Assembly (NCBI RefSeq): GCF_019801175.1
Contig: NZ_JAHVJR010000003.1
Span: forward strand, 62,001-126,000
Reading direction: 5' to 3'
DNA from: Vannielia litorea
GTDB taxonomy: Bacteria > Pseudomonadota > Alphaproteobacteria > Rhodobacterales > Rhodobacteraceae
Length of the DNA stretch: 64,000 bases
Made by a program: the position numbers and the translations under genes. Shown in pieces: positions 35,085-44,179 of this stretch. The stretch's first letter is position 1, and every line of letters starts with the position of its first letter. Below the pieces are notes generated by a model. The model did not search any database. It saw only the letters and a program-made list of their open reading frames with translations, and was not told the origin of the DNA.

Positions 35085-36095
35085 TCAGCTGTCGCCGCCG
35101 ATCACACCCTGCACCAGGTCCAGCAGCTCCTGCGCCGGAAGGCCCTTTGCATTGTTCTCTTCCACCCAGGCGGCTGCAATCGGGCCAGCGGCCTGCTCGC
35201 GGAAGGCGGCGAGCGCATCGTCGGAGTAGGTCACCTGCTCGATGCCCTTTTCCTCCAGCAGCGGCCCCCACTTGGACATGGTCGCGCCGTTGTAGTTGTC
35301 GACGTAGTGCGCAATCGCCTCGTCTACCGACCCCATTAGCGCCTCACGCTCGGCGTCTGTGAGCGCGTTCAGCGCATCGGTATTCACCACGATCGGGCAC
35401 TGCACGGTGCCGGGGTTGAGGTTGGTCGTCCACCAGTTGGCGCCCTCGATGGTGCCAAAGCTCATGTGGGCGTGCGGCGCGAAAGCCACTCCTTTCACAA
35501 CGCCGGAGTCCAGCGCCTGACGGGCCTCCGAAGAGGTCACCGAGGTCGGCACGGCGCCGACGGTCTCCATCGCCTTGCCGATCCCGCCGGTCGCGCGCAC
35601 GGTCAGACCGGCATAGTCTTCGAGCGATTGCGGGGCATCGCCCACACCGGCAATGTTATACTGCGGCATCGGCGAGGGCATCAGCAGGGTGGCGTTCCAG
35701 CGGGCGAGGTCTGCCTTCACCGCCGGGTGCTCGTAGAGCGCAAAGCTCACCTCAACTTCCTTGTCGAGCGTGTCAACGCCAAGGAACGGCAGCTCGAGCA
35801 CGGTCAGCGAGGGGTTCTTGTCGGGGTGGTAGCCGGCGCAGATCTGCGCCATCTCGAAAGCGCCGATCTCGATGCCGTCGAGGTTTTCGGTGTTCTTCGA
35901 CAGGCCACCGTAGCTGATGTTCATGGTGAACTCGCCGCCGGTCTTTTCGCTCACCAGCTCGGCCATCTTCTCGACGTGCTCGGTAAATGCCCGGCGTTTG
36001 CCCCAGACCGATACGTTCCACTCGGTCGCCGCAGCTTCGCTGGCGATCCCGGCAGTCATCAGGGCGGCCACGGCCACCTTCGTCATCATCTGCAT
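35085..36095 (-). CDS. TRAP transporter substrate-binding protein (DctP type)
   Basis: 336 aa with a signal peptide (MQMMTKVAVAALMTAGIASE AAA-TEW). The mature protein includes GLTVRATGGIGKAMETVGAV with the conserved arginine that pairs with a carboxylate ligand, and NLNPGTVQCPIVVNTDALNA. So the cargo is probably a carboxylic acid. There is no adjacent catabolic gene that would identify it; sitABCD diverges on the other side. First gene of the three-gene TRAP operon. Confidence 0.88.
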   Translation of the reverse strand: MQMMTKVAVAALMTAGIASEAAATEWNVSVWGKRRAFTEHVEKMAELVSEKTGGEFTMNISYGGLSKNTENLDGIEIGAFEMAQICAGYHPDKNPSLTVLELPFLGVDTLDKEVEVSFALYEHPAVKADLARWNATLLMPSPMPQYNIAGVGDAPQSLEDYAGLTVRATGGIGKAMETVGAVPTSVTSSEARQALDSGVVKGVAFAPHAHMSFGTIEGANWWTTNLNPGTVQCPIVVNTDALNALTDAEREALMGSVDEAIAHYVDNYNGATMSKWGPLLEEKGIEQVTYSDDALAAFREQAAGPIAAAWVEENNAKGLPAQELLDLVQGVIGGDS

Positions 36096-36243
36096 ATCTC
36101 TCTCCCTGTTGTCAGCGGCTCGTTCGCTTGGCGGAATTCAGTTCCGCCGCGTGGCCACAGATCGCAGCCATCCTAGAAGCAGGCCATTACGGATGTGAAG
36201 GCTTTTCTGACCGCACGGGCGATGCTGCGCCTGCACATTTAAT

Positions 36244-36264
36244 TGCAACTCATTCGCATTTGCA
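36244..36264. promoter_or_regulatory. Fur-family (probable Mur) box upstream of sitABCD
   Basis: An imperfect 21-bp palindrome with arms TGCAA (36244-36248) and TTGCA (36260-36264) around CTCATTCGCAT, about 60-80 bp upstream of the sitA start. The sequence has the AATGCGAATGA pattern of Fur-family operators. In Rhodobacterales sitABCD is known to be under the manganese-responsive Fur homologue Mur; the assignment here is by analogy. Confidence 0.6.
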
Positions 36265-36321
36265 TTGACTCGTCCCAAGCGCGGCATATCCTCCCCCCAA
36301 ACAGCAACGCAGGAGCGCCCC

Positions 36322-37206
36322 ATGCGCCGCATCGCCGCCGTCACCCTCTTGACCCTCACCCTCTGGCCTGCCGCCAGCTGGGCCGAGAAGTTCAAGGTCG
36401 CAACCACCTTCACCGTCATCGCAGACATGGCACGAAACGTGGCAGGGGATGCTGCCGAGGTGGTCTCCGTCACGCCCCCGGGCGCCGAGATCCACAACTA
36501 CGCGCCCTCACCGCGCGACATCCTTGATGCGCGCGATGCCGACCTGATCCTCTGGAACGGGCTCAACCTCGAGCTCTGGTTCGAGAAGTTCTTCCGCAAC
36601 CTCGGCGGCGTGCCCTCTGCTGTGGTAAGCGAAGGAGTGGAGCCCATCTCCATCACCTCCGGCCCCTACGACGGAAAGCCAAACCCCCATGCCTGGATGG
36701 CGCTCAGCTCGGCGCTGATCTACGTCGACAACATCGCCGCCGCACTCTCCGAGCACGACCCGGACAATGCCGCGACCTATGCCACCAATGCCGAGGCCTA
36801 CAAGGACGAGATTGCCGCCACCATCGCCCCGATCCGTGAAGCCATTGCCGCCCTGCCCGAAGAGGAACGCTGGCTGGTCACCTCCGAAGGTGCGTTCTCC
36901 TACCTTGCTCGCGACTACGGCCTGAAAGAACTGTACCTCTGGCCGATCAACGCCGACCAGCAGGGCACGCCGCAGCAGGTGCGCGCTGTGATCGACGCGA
37001 TCCGTGAGAACGAGATCACCGTGGTCTTCTCGGAAAGCACCATTTCCGACAAACCCGCCCAGCAGGTCGCCCGAGAAACCGGCGCGCGTTACGGTGGGGT
37101 GCTCTACGTCGACAGTCTCACAGAGGCCGACGGCCCGGTGCCTACCTACCTGGACCTTCTGCGCGTGACCTCGCAGACCATTCTGGACGGGCTGGCACCG
37201 CAATGA
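36322..37206 (+). CDS. sitA: Mn2+/Fe2+ ABC transporter substrate-binding protein
   Basis: 294 aa from ATG 36322 (AGGAGCG upstream). Signal peptide MRRIAAVTLLTLTLWPAASWA. Cluster A-I metal-binding fold with ligands in PGAEIHNYAPSP (His), GKPNPHAWMALSS (His), VTSEGAFSYLARDYGL (Glu) and YVDSLTEADGPVPTYL (Asp). The absence of a histidine-rich loop argues for manganese/iron rather than zinc. First gene of sitABCD, each overlapping the next. Confidence 0.92.
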   Translation: MRRIAAVTLLTLTLWPAASWAEKFKVATTFTVIADMARNVAGDAAEVVSVTPPGAEIHNYAPSPRDILDARDADLILWNGLNLELWFEKFFRNLGGVPSAVVSEGVEPISITSGPYDGKPNPHAWMALSSALIYVDNIAAALSEHDPDNAATYATNAEAYKDEIAATIAPIREAIAALPEEERWLVTSEGAFSYLARDYGLKELYLWPINADQQGTPQQVRAVIDAIRENEITVVFSESTISDKPAQQVARETGARYGGVLYVDSLTEADGPVPTYLDLLRVTSQTILDGLAPQ

Positions 37207-38120
37207 GCCTTGCCACCGAGCCGCACGAGGTTTTCGAGCCCGGCACGCCAGAGGCGGGCGGCGGGCTCAGGGTGGACGACATCACGGTCACATACCGCAA
37301 CGGCCACACCGCCCTGCGTTCGGCCAGCTTCGAGATTCCCAAAGGTACGATCACCGCACTGGTGGGCGTGAACGGGGCGGGCAAGTCCACTCTCTTCAAG
37401 GCGATCATGGGGTTCCTCTCTCTCGCGTCAGGCGACATCCGCGTGCTGGGCCTGCCGGTGCGGGAGGCCCTGAAGCGCAACCTCGTCGCCTATGTCCCCC
37501 AAGCCGAAGAGGTCGATTGGGCCTTTCCGGTGCTGGTGGAAGATGTGGTGATGATGGGCCGCTACGGCCACATGGGCTTCTTGCGCCGCCCCCGCGCCGC
37601 CGATCGCAAGGCGGTGACAGAGGCGCTAGCCCGCGTCGGCATGGAGGGCTTCCGCCACCGCCAGATCGGCGAGCTCTCTGGCGGGCAGCGCAAGCGGGTG
37701 TTTCTCGCCCGGGCGCTGGCACAGGAGGGCCAGGTGATCCTGCTCGACGAGCCGTTCACCGGCGTCGATGTGACTACCGAGGGGGAGATCATCAAGCTCC
37801 TGCGCGAGTTGCGCGACGAGGGCCGGGTGATGCTCGTCTCCACCCACAACCTCGGCTCGGTGCCGGAATTCTGTGACCGCACCGTGCTGGTGAAAGGCAC
37901 CGTGCTCGGCTTCGGTCCCACGTCCGAGACCTTCACCCGCGAGAACCTCGAAGAGGCCTTCGGCGGCGTGCTTCGCCACTTCGTGCTCGGCGGGACCGAT
38001 CTGCATGACGATGAAGACCCGCGCCGCGTGACCGTCATCACCGACGATGAGCGCCCCTTCGTCATGTATCACGAGCACAAGGAGCCGTCGGAAGAGGGCG
38101 ACGACGAGGATTGGGAATGA
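37203..38120 (+). CDS. sitB: Mn2+/Fe2+ ABC transporter ATP-binding protein
   Basis: 305 aa. Walker A GVNGAGKST, signature LSGGQRKRVFLARAL, Walker B VILLDEPFTGVD. The C-terminal extension after the switch region is long and ends in acidic residues (EEGDDEDWE). Energises the SitCD permeases. Overlaps sitA by 4 bp and sitC by 4 bp. Confidence 0.94.
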   Translation: MSLATEPHEVFEPGTPEAGGGLRVDDITVTYRNGHTALRSASFEIPKGTITALVGVNGAGKSTLFKAIMGFLSLASGDIRVLGLPVREALKRNLVAYVPQAEEVDWAFPVLVEDVVMMGRYGHMGFLRRPRAADRKAVTEALARVGMEGFRHRQIGELSGGQRKRVFLARALAQEGQVILLDEPFTGVDVTTEGEIIKLLRELRDEGRVMLVSTHNLGSVPEFCDRTVLVKGTVLGFGPTSETFTRENLEEAFGGVLRHFVLGGTDLHDDEDPRRVTVITDDERPFVMYHEHKEPSEEGDDEDWE

Positions 38121-38962
38121 GCCTGCTCGAACCCTTTTCCTACGCCTACATGACCAACGCCATGTGGGTGTCGGCGCTGGTCGGCTGCGTCTGCGCCTTT
38201 CTCTCCGCCTTCCTGATGCTGAAGGGCTGGTCGCTGATCGGCGACGCGCTCTCCCACGCCATCGTGCCGGGAGTCGCAGGGGCCTACATGCTCGGCCTGC
38301 CCTTCGCGCTGGGTGCCTTTCTTTCCGGCGGGCTGGCGGCCGCGGCGATGCTCTTCCTCAACCAGCGCACCGGCCTGAAGGAAGACGCGATCATCGGCCT
38401 GATTTTCACCAGCTTCTTTGGCCTCGGCCTCTTCATGGTCTCGGTCTCGCCCGTCCCGGTCGATATCCAGACCATCACGCTCGGCAACATCCTTGCCATC
38501 ACACCGGCCGACACGCTGCAGCTCGTCATCATCGGCGTGGTCACACTGGCGATCCTCACCGCCAAGTGGCGCGATCTGATGGTCACCTTCTTCGATGAAA
38601 ACCACGCCCGCTCCATAGGCCTCAACACCAACGGCCTGCGCATCCTCTTCTTCACCCTTCTCGCCGCCTCCACCGTGGCCGCGTTGCAAACCGTCGGCGC
38701 TTTCCTCGTGATCTCCATGGTCGTCACGCCCGGCGCCACTGCCTACCTGTTGACCGACCGCTTTCACCGCCTGATCTGGCTTTCGGTCCTGATCGGTGCG
38801 GGCACCGGCTTTTTCGGCGCCTACATCAGCTACTTCCTCAACGGCGCGACCGGCGGGGTGATCGTGCTGCTGCAAGTCGCCCTCTTTCTCGCGGCCTTCT
38901 TCCTCGCCCCCACCCACGGGCTGCTCGCGGCCCGCCGCCGGGCCCGGGAGGCGCTGGAATGA
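38117..38962 (+). CDS. sitC: Mn2+/Fe2+ ABC transporter permease SitC
   Basis: 281 aa from ATG 38117, which forms an ATGA overlap with sitB. ABC-3 type permease with about eight membrane segments; conserved MLKGWSLIGDALSHAIVPGV near the N-terminus and TVGAFLVISMVVTPGATAYL near the C-terminus. Paired with SitD. Confidence 0.93.
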   Translation: MSLLEPFSYAYMTNAMWVSALVGCVCAFLSAFLMLKGWSLIGDALSHAIVPGVAGAYMLGLPFALGAFLSGGLAAAAMLFLNQRTGLKEDAIIGLIFTSFFGLGLFMVSVSPVPVDIQTITLGNILAITPADTLQLVIIGVVTLAILTAKWRDLMVTFFDENHARSIGLNTNGLRILFFTLLAASTVAALQTVGAFLVISMVVTPGATAYLLTDRFHRLIWLSVLIGAGTGFFGAYISYFLNGATGGVIVLLQVALFLAAFFLAPTHGLLAARRRAREALE

Positions 38963-39813
38963 TCGAAGAACTGCTGCTGCCGTTCCAGCTGCCTTTCATG
39001 CAGAACGCGCTGGCCGTTGCCGCCCTCATCTCGGTGCCCGCCGCGCTGCTGTCGTGCTACCTCGTGCTGAAGGGCTGGTCGCTGATGGGCGATGCCGTCT
39101 CCCACGCCGTCCTGCCCGGCGTCGTGCTGGCCTATATCGTCGGCATCCCGCTGGGCATCGGCGCCTTCCTCGCCGGGATGGGCTGCGCGCTTGCCACGGG
39201 CTACCTGCAAGAGAACTCCCGTATCAAGCAGGACACGGTGATGGGCGTGGTATTCTCAGGCATGTTCGCGCTGGGCCTCGTGATCTACACCGCCATCGCC
39301 TCCGACGTGCACCTCGACCACATCCTCTTCGGCGACATCCTCGGCATCGGCGCGGCCGATCTCTGGGAGGCAGGCATCATCGGCGGCGCAGTCACCCTCG
39401 CGCTCCTCGCCAAGTGGAAAGACCTGCTCCTGCATGCCTTCGACCCGACACAGGCCAAGGCCTCCGGCCTCCCCGTCGGCTGGCTGCACTACGGCCTGCT
39501 GGTTGCCCTCTCCCTCACCATCGTTGCGGCACTGAAGGCGGTGGGGATCATCCTCGCCATCGCGCTCCTCATCGCGCCCGGTGCCACGGCATTCCTGCTG
39601 ACCCGGCGCTTCCACGCCATGCTGGCCGCTTCGGTGGCCATCGCGCTCTTCTGCGCCCTCGCCGGCACCTACGCCAGCTTCTGGCTCGACTCGGCGCCTG
39701 CGCCAACCATCGTGCTGGCCATGACCCTCTGCTTCATCGCGGCCTTCATTGCCACGGTTCTGCGCAACCGCCGCATGTCCACCCCCCTTGCCCCCGGAGA
39801 GACGGCACCGTAA
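38959..39813 (+). CDS. sitD: Mn2+/Fe2+ ABC transporter permease SitD
   Basis: 284 aa, paralogous to SitC: VLKGWSLMGDAVSHAVLPGV and AVGIILAIALLIAPGATAFL. Overlaps sitC by 4 bp. Completes the four-gene transporter; a separate AEC permease gene follows after 27 bp. Confidence 0.93.
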   Translation: MIEELLLPFQLPFMQNALAVAALISVPAALLSCYLVLKGWSLMGDAVSHAVLPGVVLAYIVGIPLGIGAFLAGMGCALATGYLQENSRIKQDTVMGVVFSGMFALGLVIYTAIASDVHLDHILFGDILGIGAADLWEAGIIGGAVTLALLAKWKDLLLHAFDPTQAKASGLPVGWLHYGLLVALSLTIVAALKAVGIILAIALLIAPGATAFLLTRRFHAMLAASVAIALFCALAGTYASFWLDSAPAPTIVLAMTLCFIAAFIATVLRNRRMSTPLAPGETAP

Positions 39814-39840
39814 CCGGGACCAAGCAAGCCCGGAACCACT

Positions 39841-40752
39841 ATGCTCGTCCTCACCATCTGGCCGCTTTTCGCGCTGATCTGCCTTGGCTACCTGCTCTCG
39901 CGCCGGAACTGGCCCGATGCCGCCTTCTGGCCCGCCGCAGAGCGGCTCAACTACTTCATCCTGTTTCCAGCGCTTCTCGTCTCAAGCCTCGCCGACGCGC
40001 CGTTGCGCGACCCGGCGATCCTGCGGATGGGCGGGGCCGGGCTGGTGACGATCTCGCTTGCAGCGCTGGCGATGTGGGCGGTGCGGCGCTTCGTGGTGCC
40101 CGCGCGGCCGGCCCGCTTTGGTCCGGCCCTGCAAGGGGTGATCCGGTTCAACACCTATGTTGGCCTTGCCGTCACTGCCGGGCTTACCGGAACGGCAGGG
40201 CTGGGGCAGGCGGCGGTGTATCTCGCCATCGCGGTGCCCTTCGTCAACGTGCTCTCGATCATGGCGCTCTCGGAGTCCACCGGCCTCACGGCCGTGCCGC
40301 GCATGGCCCGCAGCATCCTCGCCAATCCTTTGATCCTCGCCTGCCTCGCGGGTATCGCGCTTTCCCTCACCGGCATCGGCCTGCCTTGGGGCACCGACCG
40401 CTTTCTCGACCTGATGGGCCGTGCCAGCCTGCCGCTCGGCCTGCTCTGCGTCGGCGCGGCGCTGCGCCCGGCGGCACTGCGGCAAGACCTTGCTCCCCTC
40501 GCGGTGATCGGGGCGCTGCGCCTCGTTGCCATGCCTTTCGCCGCAGCTCTCATCGCCCGCGCAGCGGGGCTGAGCGGCACGGAGGCGCTGGTGCTGGTGG
40601 TCTTTTCAGCGATCCCCGTGGCCCCAACCGCCTACGTGCTGACTCGCCAACTCGGGGGTGACGGCACGCTTATGGCAGGTCTGGTGACCTCCCAAACCCT
40701 CGCCGCCGTTGTGACCATCCCATTCGTGCTCCGTCTCCTCGGCCAAGGCTGA
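39841..40752 (+). CDS. AEC (auxin efflux carrier) family transporter
   Basis: 303 aa, ten hydrophobic segments, start MLVLTIWPLFALICLGYLLS, with the family middle motif FNTYVGLAVTAGLTGTAGLG and C-terminal FSAIPVAPTAYVLTRQLGGD. AEC permeases export or import carboxylates such as malate; the substrate here is unknown. Only 27 bp after sitD, so possibly read from the same transcript, though unrelated in function. Confidence 0.87.
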   Translation: MLVLTIWPLFALICLGYLLSRRNWPDAAFWPAAERLNYFILFPALLVSSLADAPLRDPAILRMGGAGLVTISLAALAMWAVRRFVVPARPARFGPALQGVIRFNTYVGLAVTAGLTGTAGLGQAAVYLAIAVPFVNVLSIMALSESTGLTAVPRMARSILANPLILACLAGIALSLTGIGLPWGTDRFLDLMGRASLPLGLLCVGAALRPAALRQDLAPLAVIGALRLVAMPFAAALIARAAGLSGTEALVLVVFSAIPVAPTAYVLTRQLGGDGTLMAGLVTSQTLAAVVTIPFVLRLLGQG

Positions 40753-40869
40753 AGGCAGCGTGCCCTCCAGAGATGGTAACTCTGCCGCCAGCCCCAACGG
40801 GCAGATCGTTACGCTCAGCTAACAAGTGTGCCCCGCCAAGCCGGGGGGCAAGATCGCAGCGAACCCAGA

Positions 40870-41922
40870 TCAGCCCGCCGCCTCCTGCGCCAGCGCCACC
40901 CGCGCCTGCAATCGGCTCTGGGCCTGATCGATCACCACGGCTGCGACGATCACCAGCCCCTTGATGACCATCTGCCAGAACGACGAGACGCCCATCATCA
41001 CCAGCCCGTCCGAGAGGATACCAATGACAAAAGCTCCGACAATCGTGCCCCAGATCCGCCCGCGCCCGCCCGACATCGAGGTGCCGCCCAGCACCGCCGC
41101 AGCGATGGCGTTCAGCTCGAAGAACTCTCCTGTAGCCGGGTGCGCGGCCTTGAGCTGGGAGGCGATGATGATGCCGACGATGGCGGCCATCAGCCCCGAG
41201 AACATGTAGACAAACATCTTCACCCGGCGTACCCGCACGCCCGATAGTTCGGCCCCGCGCTCGTTGCCGCCGGTGGCGTAGATGTGCCGCCCGAGCGGGG
41301 TGCGCTGGGCGATGTAAGTCGCCACCAGAGCCACCGCGATCAGGATCCAGATCATCACCGGAATGCCCAGCAGGTTGCCGGTGCCGATGAAGGGAAAGGT
41401 GTGGGAGCCGTAGTCCGGGTTGCCGTTGAGGTTCGGAAAGGTCCGCCCGCCCGACATCAGCAGCGCCGCCCCGCGGGCGATGTAGAGCATGCCCAGCGTG
41501 GCGATGAAGGGCGCCACGTTGAGGCGGGTGATCAGCAGCCCGTTCACCCAGCCGACGAAAACGCCCACTAGGCAGACCATCCCCACGATCTCCAGCGTGT
41601 TGAACTGGATCGACCAGCCCAAGCCGAGGTCGATTCCGTTCAGGAGTAGATAGCCCGCGATCATCGCGGTCAGGCCCACGACCGAGCCGACCGACAGGTC
41701 GATGCCGCCGGTGATGATGACGTAGGTCATACCGATGGCCAGAAAGGCATTGATTGCCACGTGCTTGGAGATCAGCACCGCGTTGGCGACGCTCAAAAAG
41801 TTTGGCGCGGCGATGGCAAAGTAGGTGAAAACGAGGATCAGCGCCACGAAGGTCCGGGCCTTCAAGAGCAGAAGGAGCCAGTTCACCTGCGCAGCGGGTT
41901 GCGGTTGGGCGGTGACGCTCAT
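40870..41922 (-). CDS. RbsC-type sugar ABC transporter permease
   Basis: 350 aa, about ten membrane segments. Contains IAIGMTYVIITGGIDLSVGS and AVLGGTSMSGGRGRIWGTIV, both hallmarks of the BPD_transp_2 (ribose/branched sugar) permeases. Last gene of the minus-strand operon that starts with the apnL-like and apsD-like genes, overlapping the ATPase gene by 4 bp. The catabolic genes around it suggest D-apiose or a related branched pentose as cargo; this is inference. Confidence 0.9.
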   Translation of the reverse strand: MSVTAQPQPAAQVNWLLLLLKARTFVALILVFTYFAIAAPNFLSVANAVLISKHVAINAFLAIGMTYVIITGGIDLSVGSVVGLTAMIAGYLLLNGIDLGLGWSIQFNTLEIVGMVCLVGVFVGWVNGLLITRLNVAPFIATLGMLYIARGAALLMSGGRTFPNLNGNPDYGSHTFPFIGTGNLLGIPVMIWILIAVALVATYIAQRTPLGRHIYATGGNERGAELSGVRVRRVKMFVYMFSGLMAAIVGIIIASQLKAAHPATGEFFELNAIAAAVLGGTSMSGGRGRIWGTIVGAFVIGILSDGLVMMGVSSFWQMVIKGLVIVAAVVIDQAQSRLQARVALAQEAAG

Positions 41923-43460
41923 GCGGCGCTCTCCCTGTCTGTGCTCATGGGGGTGGCCGCGGCGAGCACATCGGCGGCCTCGGCATCATGTGAGAACTCG
42001 CCGGTGATCCGGCCATCGGCCATGACGAGAATGCGGTCACTCAGCGCCATGCATTCCTCGATCTCGGAGGTGCAGAACAGCACGCCCAGCCCCTCGGCGG
42101 CGAGTTGGCGCATGACCGTGTAGATCTCGGCTTTTGCGCCCACGTCGACGCCGCGCGTGGGCTCGTCCATCAGCAATATCTTCGGGCCGGTCATCAGCGC
42201 CTTCCCGATCACCACCTTCTGCTGGTTGCCGCCCGAGAGCGACGACACCGGGTTCTCGGCGATGGAGACCTTGATGGTGAGCCGCTTGATGAACTCCAGC
42301 GCCCGCCCGGCCTCGCGCTTGAGGTCGATGTGAAACCCGCGCGACACCTCGCCAAGCGACGATAGAGTGAGGTTCTCGCGGATCGCCATGATCTGCACCA
42401 GCCCGTCGTGCTTGCGGTCTTCGGGCACCAGAGCGATGCCCCGCGCGATGCGGTCGGCCACGGCGCGGGCCTTCAGCGGCGCGCCCTCCACGAAGTAGCG
42501 CCCGAGCGAGCTGGAGGGGTGACGACCGATGATGCATTCCATCAACTCGGTCCGGCCCGCGCCCATCAGCCCGTAGATGCCTACGATCTCGCCCGCCTTC
42601 ACTGAGAGCGAGACGTGATCAACGTGGTAACCGCCGCCCATCTTGGGCAGCACCACCTCCTCGGCCCGAAACACCTCGGCCCCCAGCTCGTGGCTGATCG
42701 GCGCGGCGAAGTCCTTTTGCGCCCCGCCGATCATGGCCTCGACGATCCAGCGGATATCGACGCCTTCCATGCTGCGGGATCCGGTGATCTCGCCATCGCG
42801 CAGCACGGTGATGTAGTCGCCGATGCGGATCAGCTCTTCGAGCCGGTGCGAGATGTAGACGATGCCCACGCCCTGCGCGGTCAACTCGTCGATCAACTTG
42901 AACAGCACCTCGACCTCCTTAGCCGAGAGCGCCGATGTGGGCTCATCGAGAATGAGGATGCGGGCATCTTCGGCCAGCGCCTTGGCGATCTCGACGATCT
43001 GCTGCTGGCCGATCTTGAGGAAACCAAGCGGCGTGTCAGGGTCGATGACCTGCTCCAGCCTCGTGAGTAACGCGGCACTGCGCGCGCGTTCGCTGCTGGT
43101 GTCGAGGTGAAAGCCTGCGCGGGTGGGTTCGTGCCCGATGAAGATGTTCTCGGCCACGGTCATCTCGGGGAACAGGTTCAACTCCTGAAAAACGATGCCG
43201 ATGCCTGCGCGCACGGCGTCGTCCTTGGAGGCGAACTTCACCGGCTGCCCCTCGACGGTGATCTGCCCTTCGGTGAGCGGCTCCACGCCGGAGATCACCT
43301 TCATCAGGGTGGACTTGCCCGCCCCGTTCTCGCCCACCAGCACGTTGACCGCGCCCATGCGGATATCGAAATCCACGCCCTTCAGCGCCCGGGTGCCGGG
43401 ATAGACCTTCACTGCATCGCGGATCGACAGTCCGATTGGGTGCTGCTGCGTATCGCTCAT
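41919..43460 (-). CDS. RbsA-type sugar ABC transporter ATP-binding protein (two ATPase domains)
   Basis: 513 aa with tandem ABC domains. First domain: Walker A VGENGAGKST, signature near LKIGQQQIVEIAKALAEDAR, Walker B ILILDEPTSAL. Second domain has the usual degenerate P-loop (IYGLMGAGRTELMECIIGRH), signature SLSGGNQQKVVIGKAL and LLMDEPTRGVDVG. Overlaps the DUF2291 gene by 4 bp and the permease by 4 bp. Drives uptake of a monosaccharide. Confidence 0.93.
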   Translation of the reverse strand: MSDTQQHPIGLSIRDAVKVYPGTRALKGVDFDIRMGAVNVLVGENGAGKSTLMKVISGVEPLTEGQITVEGQPVKFASKDDAVRAGIGIVFQELNLFPEMTVAENIFIGHEPTRAGFHLDTSSERARSAALLTRLEQVIDPDTPLGFLKIGQQQIVEIAKALAEDARILILDEPTSALSAKEVEVLFKLIDELTAQGVGIVYISHRLEELIRIGDYITVLRDGEITGSRSMEGVDIRWIVEAMIGGAQKDFAAPISHELGAEVFRAEEVVLPKMGGGYHVDHVSLSVKAGEIVGIYGLMGAGRTELMECIIGRHPSSSLGRYFVEGAPLKARAVADRIARGIALVPEDRKHDGLVQIMAIRENLTLSSLGEVSRGFHIDLKREAGRALEFIKRLTIKVSIAENPVSSLSGGNQQKVVIGKALMTGPKILLMDEPTRGVDVGAKAEIYTVMRQLAAEGLGVLFCTSEIEECMALSDRILVMADGRITGEFSHDAEAADVLAAATPMSTDRESAA

Positions 43461-44101
43461 GGCCGGAAGGTGACCTCCACCGGGGTGACCACCAGCGCGT
43501 CGGTGGCCGAGCGTAGCGGCGTGACGCCGAGGAAGCTGACGGTGCTGCCCAGCGGGTCGCCCTCCGGCAGGGTGATCGCCGCACTGATCCGATCGTTCAG
43601 GGCGCGGGAGAGTTTGGCGTATTCGATCTGGTCGCGGAAATCGTCGAAGTTGTAGAACGGCACGCCATCGCGCAGGGCCGTGCCCTTGATGACCGGGCCG
43701 AGTTGCAGCGTGGTATCGGCGCTGCCATCCGCATCTGTATCTAGCCCCAACGTTCGCGCGCGCGTGTCGAGTTTGGCTTGCACCACCACGCCGCTGCCCG
43801 AGACCGGAAAGTTCCAGGCCGCGCCCGCACCGCTTCCGCGCTGGGCATGGGATTTTCCGGCTGCTTCGATATCGGCGGCGATCTGGCTGCGCAACTCGCT
43901 CACCTCCACCGCCTTGTCGCGAACATAGGGCAGGAGCTGTGGCTCGAAGGTCTCCTCCAGCCGCGCCTCGTTGCGGGCGTCGTCACCCTCCGGCCCGGCA
44001 GGGATGGCCGTTTCATCTTTGTCGTCATCGTAGACGATCTTGCAGCCCGAGAGGCCCAGCGCCGTGGATGCGGCCAGTGCGAGCAGGAGTACCCTGTTCA
44101 T
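43457..44101 (-). CDS. DUF2291 periplasmic lipoprotein in sugar ABC operon
   Basis: 214 aa from ATG 44101 (MNRVLLLALAASTALG then lipobox LSGC at about residues 18-21). The family (DUF2291) accompanies RbsABC-type operons in alphaproteobacteria. Internal sequence GTALRDGVPFYNFDDFRDQI and LPEGDPLGSTVSFLGVTPL. Anchored in the periplasmic face of the membrane; a role in transport or assembly is presumed but unproven. An alternative in-frame start at 44152 would spoil the signal sequence. Confidence 0.8.
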   Translation of the reverse strand: MNRVLLLALAASTALGLSGCKIVYDDDKDETAIPAGPEGDDARNEARLEETFEPQLLPYVRDKAVEVSELRSQIAADIEAAGKSHAQRGSGAGAAWNFPVSGSGVVVQAKLDTRARTLGLDTDADGSADTTLQLGPVIKGTALRDGVPFYNFDDFRDQIEYAKLSRALNDRISAAITLPEGDPLGSTVSFLGVTPLRSATDALVVTPVEVTFRP

Positions 44102-44179
44102 ATCGTGCGCTTTCTCATGTTCGAGGCGGCAAGGTCCGCGCGTGACCGGCACGCGTGGACCCAGTTTTGCGGCCTGGCC

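Noticed and set aside
39054..40661. 535-codon plus-strand frame across sitD and the AEC gene
   Set aside because: Arg/His/Pro-rich out-of-frame shadow of two well-supported membrane proteins.
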